A DNA stretch of 64,000 nucleotides, taken from positions 1 through 64,000 of the forward strand of contig JAQGEQ010000017.1 in assembly GCA_034620365.1 (NCBI GenBank), written 5' to 3'. This document shows, piece after piece, positions 58,954-64,000 of the stretch. Made by a program: the position numbers and the translations under genes. The notes beneath the pieces were generated by a model. It saw only the letters and a program-made list of their open reading frames with translations. It was not told the origin of the DNA and did no database searches. The first letter of the stretch is position 1. Every line of letters begins with the position of its first letter. Source of the DNA: Pegea sp. RAD2-039 (taxonomy: Eukaryota; Chordata; Thaliacea; Salpida; Salpidae).

Positions 58954-61900
58954 ATAAAAACCCTGAGATTGTTGCTAATTTACAAACAGCTCTTCTTCAA
59001 AATTCAAACTAGTTAAAAAGTCAATTTACTAACAATTAATCTGTTTAAAATCACCTGAACACTTGTTATTGTATTCACGATAATAAAACTAATAAACTGA
59101 ATTAGCTTTGTTATCATGTAACCGAGTATTTAATCTATTTTTATACAAACTAATTTAATTATAATCGGCAGTTTTAAAACCCACCGCTTGGTGGTAGTGT
59201 TGAGCTAATCTAAACATTTTGAAGAAGATTACGAATTAATCCAAAACGCTTAAAATATCCAACTATTGAGTAAGAATTATTTAAATATTTATTTAGAAAG
59301 ATCAGACACACTTTATCATATAAGCAAGATTTGAATCAACAGTTTTTTGAACAAAAACTTTTAAAATTTCCTGAAAATAAACAAATAACATTTATTCCAT
59401 ATTACAACAAGTAACATTAATTCTTTTAATGTGCAATAAGCTTATTCAAATTTTATTATCAAATACGAGTGATATTTTTCAAGTAACGTAACTAACTGTA
59501 TTAGAAAGTTTTGCTTCAAATATTTATGTTTCATTTATATCAAAAAGATGAAGAATTAAAAAAATGCTTTGACTTTGAGAGCTTAATATACTAACGACTA
59601 ACTTGAAGTAAATTCAAATGAAGATCAGATAAGATTTAAATGTTTAGTTTCTAAATGTTTAATTAAAAGTCAACTTGTAGTCAGCTTTATTAAGTCTTTT
59701 GCAGATTGACTCTTCAAAAAACTTTCACAAAAGTTAACTGCTTTAAATATACTTGTTACAGAGACAGAAGAAAGTTAATATAAAAAATACTTCTTATTAC
59801 AATATAAAAAACCTCAGACATATGTTTGTAGAATTAAAATTAGTGTTAACTAAAGTGTTTGAACCAAACAGATTCAATCTATTCGTTTCTATATATTTGG
59901 TTTATTCTATAAAATTGTTTGAATTTCTTCAAAACCTAATTCTACAAAAACTTTAAGGTTGGTTTCTGAACTATTTGAGGTTTTTGTGGCTTTGAAGTTT
60001 TATTTTTTAATATTTTTAATTTTTATAACTTTCTTAATTTTTAAATAATTTTTTCTTAGAAACAATTTCATTAAAAAAATAATTATTAAATTTTTAAATC
60101 AAACATAAAATTTAGCTTCTTTATATATTGAAAAGTTAAATAAATTTTTTTACGTTTTAAATCGACTATTAAAGAGAAACTAATTTTTATTTGAATCAAA
60201 CTTTTTATAGAATTTTTTTTTCAGCTAATTTTAAAGTCAATTAGGAAATGTAACAAATAAAAATAAAAACTTAAATTTTTTAAAAAGTAATTAAACAATT
60301 TTTTTGAAAAGACAAACTTTCTTTTGTTCTATACTTTAATTTAAAGAATTATATTTTAGAGTAAAGTTAATTTGTTTATTTGTTATTTTTTCAACCGACA
60401 TTTAGTTTTTATTAAACAGAAACTTTAAAACTTTCAATCAAAAGTAATTAGTTTGTCAAAAACGATTTTTTATTCATATCTTCATATTTATTGATTCCTT
60501 TTTTTATCAATTAATAAATGTCTGTAAAAATGGGCTACAAGTAAACCATCTAAACTTTCTTGATATTGTTTTACCTCGTATTTCAAGAAAGACAAAATTA
60601 TTGTATTAAATTTTCTAAAATATCTTAGAATTAATTATTGTTTCGAATTATTAAGATTCTGTTTCTTGTTTCGTAGAACTTATAATGATATTAGTAAACC
60701 TAACAAACCAAGATGCAAAAAAATTATTGATTCAACTTTAGTAATAATTCCAATTTTACATCAATTTCTGAAAACAATTAGAAATAACATTGAAAGCTTT
60801 GAGATCTGACTATATATGTTTAAGAGCTTTTTTTTTGACGGTTGAATTTGTTATTTTCTGTAACAGATTTTACGCATGAGTGAATCGCGTTTTCGAGTCG
60901 TTAGATAAGTGTTTTTGTAAGTGGTCGATATTCAAAAAATCTTTAATATAATCCTGTCTACATTTCGATATAAATTTACTCGGCAGATAATCGAGGTAAT
61001 TACATAAATTACTCAATAATTTGTTGCTACTCTAAACATAAACATCTTTTTATTTTAATTAAACAAAAAATTATTTTTTACTTTTATTATTTGAACTGAA
61101 ATGATTCCACTTTTCGATTTTCAGTTTTTCAGTTTTATGTTTGTAGTCATATCAGTTTTATTCAAATAAATCGAACGATAAATGCCGTGAAAATTTTACG
61201 GCTTTTTCTGTCAAATTTATCTTATTTAATTTAAATAGAAATTTTAAAATATTTGCTTGTAAAAAAAGTGACTTTTACAATTATTTAATTTGTAAAATAA
61301 TCACATGGAAACACTGTTTTTCGAAAGATAAAAATCTCATCAATTCTTCATCAAATCTTTGAAGATCTTAGATTTAATCTTTAATTTTTATTGATGATTT
61401 TTTGATCTTTGAATTTTCGGGATATCCTAAAAAATTTTGAAATTTTTGAAAATATTCAGGAATTTTTTTAAACATCAATTTATTCCAAAGATTTCAAATC
61501 CTTCAATTTCAAAACGAAGAAAAAATCAAAGTTTTAATTTTAATTTGTAGAAAATGTTGCTTTTTATGGTTATTTGAAGATAGAAACAAATTGGATTAAA
61601 AAAATAAAAAGGAAAAAAATTAAAAAGTTTTTTTGATGAAGTTTTTGTTGAAATACTAAATTATTTTGAAGGAAATTTTTTCTCATTTCTTTAGCTAAGC
61701 ATGGTTTGGCGTGTTCATTGAACCATGACCAGCTAGTTGGTTACCATACGTAAGTTCCGTACCACATCCTGTCACTATAGCAACAGATTTGCATGAAAAG
61801 TCGTGAAAAATTATTTAGTATCACATGACGGTAGTGAAAATGACATCCGTCATCGCGAAGTCGTGACGTCATCCAACAACGATTTCATCATTTTTTTCGA

Positions 61901-64000
61901 AGGACTTTTTTTCAACTTGTAATTTGTCGTCTTCAATAACTTTCATGTCAAGAGACGACAAATCTTTTGATACTAAAAAAGTCTGACAAATGTTATAATT
62001 TTTTTATTGCTACAAACAAGAAAATGAAAAATTTGAAATAAGCTTTTTTAAATCCTCGGAGATTTTTTATTAGAAACTTTTTCTACTAAATATTTGAAAT
62101 GAAAAGATTCAACTTTTGAAGACTTTTTGTTTACAAGATTGATAAAAAAATTTGAACTGTTATCTTCAGATATCATTAAATTAACAAATAATTAAAAAAA
62201 ATTGCTCCAAGACACTTTTAAAGATTTGAAAAATATATTTTGAAAATTTTAGATAAAAATGTTTGGTTTGAAACTTCTCAAATTTTTATGTTTATCTTTC
62301 AAAAAAATAGTTTTAGGAGATTTAAAATTACGTGATTCGGATTTAAACTAGTTGAGTGTGAGAAGAGTGGTGTTGATTCAAAATTTGGATCAAAATAAAT
62401 TTTTTATTACTTAATGAAATGATAAAGTTAAAAATCGATTTCAAATTTTCAATCAAAGATTTAATGATTTTGATATAAAAAATTTTAGTTTCATAAATCA
62501 TATCATCAACTATAGCGTGTAGTTGCTACCCTCTATCAAAATAAAGCAAACAGAATATAATCTTGCACACCTGCTACTAACCATCTTTTTCAAACTGATC
62601 AGATGAAATTGAAGCTCTTCAAACTTTCTTTAACTCTTTTAATAGAAATGAATTTTTTAGTTGAAAAATTGTTTTACAATTTAATGTTTCTTCTGTAGTC
62701 TGATGAAAACTTCAAATAATTTCTAGTTTATTAACTTTTATATTTGCTGTAAGCTTTTGATAAATATCACAAAAATATATTTTAATAATTATATATATAA
62801 ACCTTTTAAGTATATTTTCTAATAACTTCTGTTTATAAAAGTTTATATTTGTTATTCTGACTCAAAATAAACAATCAAAGAAGCTAGATGTAAAGAGTAC
62901 TTTGTCGTTTTTGGAGGTTTATCAAGTCTTTGGCATTAATCTTAAAACAGAATTATTTTTGTAGCTTGCTTGCTTATATAAACAAGATTTGAACAAAAAA
63001 CAATTCAGTTTAAAAATTGAAAATCTTCATCTACTTCCTTTAATAGATTCAAAAATAGAAATAAATAAATCGTCAGTTGGATATGAAAGATGATAAATAC
63101 TTTCAGATGTAGAATTATGAATGATTCTATTTTACTGAAATAAGATTGAAATTTTGATTCTATATATTGAAGATATTACTTTTCTACTAATATCACGATA
63201 CTTATGATTTAATTAACATCTTTTTATCACTATACTGTATCTTGATGTTTGTGGCTTTATCGAAGTTTAACTTCTTAGACTGACTTCGTTTTATTTCTCG
63301 TCACTTCATACTTTAGCTATAAACTCTGATAAATTATGATCTTACTCATAATCTGTAGCTGAAAAATCTCATTTCAGAATTGGATTCATTTTCACTTTTC
63401 ATGTTTAACTAGCTTCGATTTTCTAAACTTTTTGGTTTGAAGCCAAAAACTTCTGAGGTGTTACTCAATCATTAAATACAATTTCCTTCATGTGGTTTGA
63501 CGCTTTCAGAAAAGAAAGAATAAATAAGTAGCTACAGGTGATTCGTACAAAGAGTCTCGGCATATTTCATGTGAAGCTGTAACAGAAAACATTTATTCAC
63601 TGAATCAATTCCGAGTCAATATTCTGTCGACTCAGTTTATAAATCAATTTTCACTTTTTAAACAAGATTCTAATCTTTGCAACTCCTTATTTTCCTCCTT
63701 TTTTTCAAGAAGTTATTTTTGATGTAAAAGCACGTGACTACTGAAGCATACATTTGATCATGGTTGTCATAGTGATTAGAATTTATCGCTGCGTCGTCGC
63801 TAGAAGCTTACTCAAACTTTCTATCTTCAATGAGTCAAGTCATCACTCATCTCGAAGACTGTTCAGTAGAATCAACAGCTGTGGAACCCACAGAAGATGT
63901 CCAGTCACCAACATCAGTCATTTGTTCTTCTCGACTCTGAGTTCATTGTTCTGTTGTTTCAACGTCTTTCTCCGTGGAACAAAACTCTACCTCCTGATGA
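58954..64000. other. gene-free AT-rich region
   Basis: No coding sequence recognised over 5 kb. It is mostly homopolymer-rich AT DNA. A distinct less AT-rich patch at 61690-61890 holds CATGGTT...AACCATG inverted repeats (61698-61728), an ATTTGCAT octamer near 61790 and one TGACGTCA near 61866; it looks promoter-like but no gene is seen beside it. The last 250 bp (from about 63730) also become less AT-rich and may be the edge of a gene outside the window. Confidence 0.5.

Noticed and set aside
59753..59956. 67-codon plus-strand frame after OLA1
   Set aside because: AT-driven composition, no domain, no flanking exons.
63830..63940. 36-codon frame beginning MSQVITHLED near the right edge
   Set aside because: Too short and without resemblance; it might be a first exon with a GT after ACATCA, but the window ends before this can be judged.

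Overview
This window is animal (metazoan) nuclear DNA. It carries a complete Hedgehog gene, an ABCA1/ABCA4-type full-length lipid transporter, a Calx-beta Na+/Ca2+ exchanger and the ciliary protein TMEM231, beside the housekeeping genes RPL27A, MRPL16 and OLA1. The DNA is strongly AT-rich between genes. Introns are unusually short: most of those I could place are 44-60 bp with plain GT...AG ends. Together with short 3' ends this suggests a small-intron invertebrate; a flatworm-like or similar lineage would fit, but I cannot assign a phylum from the sequence.

Layout. 1-1.5 kb: a 20-bp tandem satellite cut by the window edge. 2.7-12.0 kb: SLC8-type Na+/Ca2+ exchanger (minus strand, 17 exons placed), with a tRNA-derived SINE and a CAA/CAG tract in its introns. 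15.3-19.3 kb: three intronless plus-strand genes: an orphan seven-helix membrane protein, MRPL16 and TMEM231. 22.2-23.2 kb: decayed remains of a tandem-DED initiator caspase. 23.3-38.1 kb: complete ABCA transporter (plus strand); the exon model gives 2,260 codons plus stop, and three introns are swollen by minisatellites. 38.5-40.1 kb: intronless unknown gene (minus). 41.7-46.4 kb: Hedgehog (minus, four exons, 513 aa) with a motif-rich first intron and upstream region. 48.4-49.2 kb: doubtful membrane protein (minus). 52.7-54.3 kb: RPL27A (minus). 57.3-58.8 kb: OLA1 (plus). 58.9-64 kb: no gene seen.

Most noteworthy: (1) ABCA has two adjacent, phase-identical, homologous exons for the membrane-proximal part of the first extracellular domain, likely mutually exclusive. 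(2) The palindrome TGACGTCA (a CRE) occurs about 50 times between 23 and 51 kb, far above chance, in introns, exons and intergenic DNA, leaving recurrent Asp-Asp-Val in proteins. (3) A 3.2-kb intronic minisatellite carries a consensus-like 3' splice site in nearly every 20-bp unit. (4) A second intronic minisatellite carries an E-box overlapping an AP-1 site in nearly every unit. (5) A SINE family with a tRNA-Val-like head occurs in at least three copies.

The genes do not form a pathway. MRPL16 and TMEM231 lie 215 bp apart on one strand and could share a transcript. Hedgehog and TMEM231 both belong to cilium/Hedgehog biology in vertebrates, but their closeness here may be accidental. All exon models were made by eye from splice sites, reading-frame continuity and remembered family alignments; no search was run.
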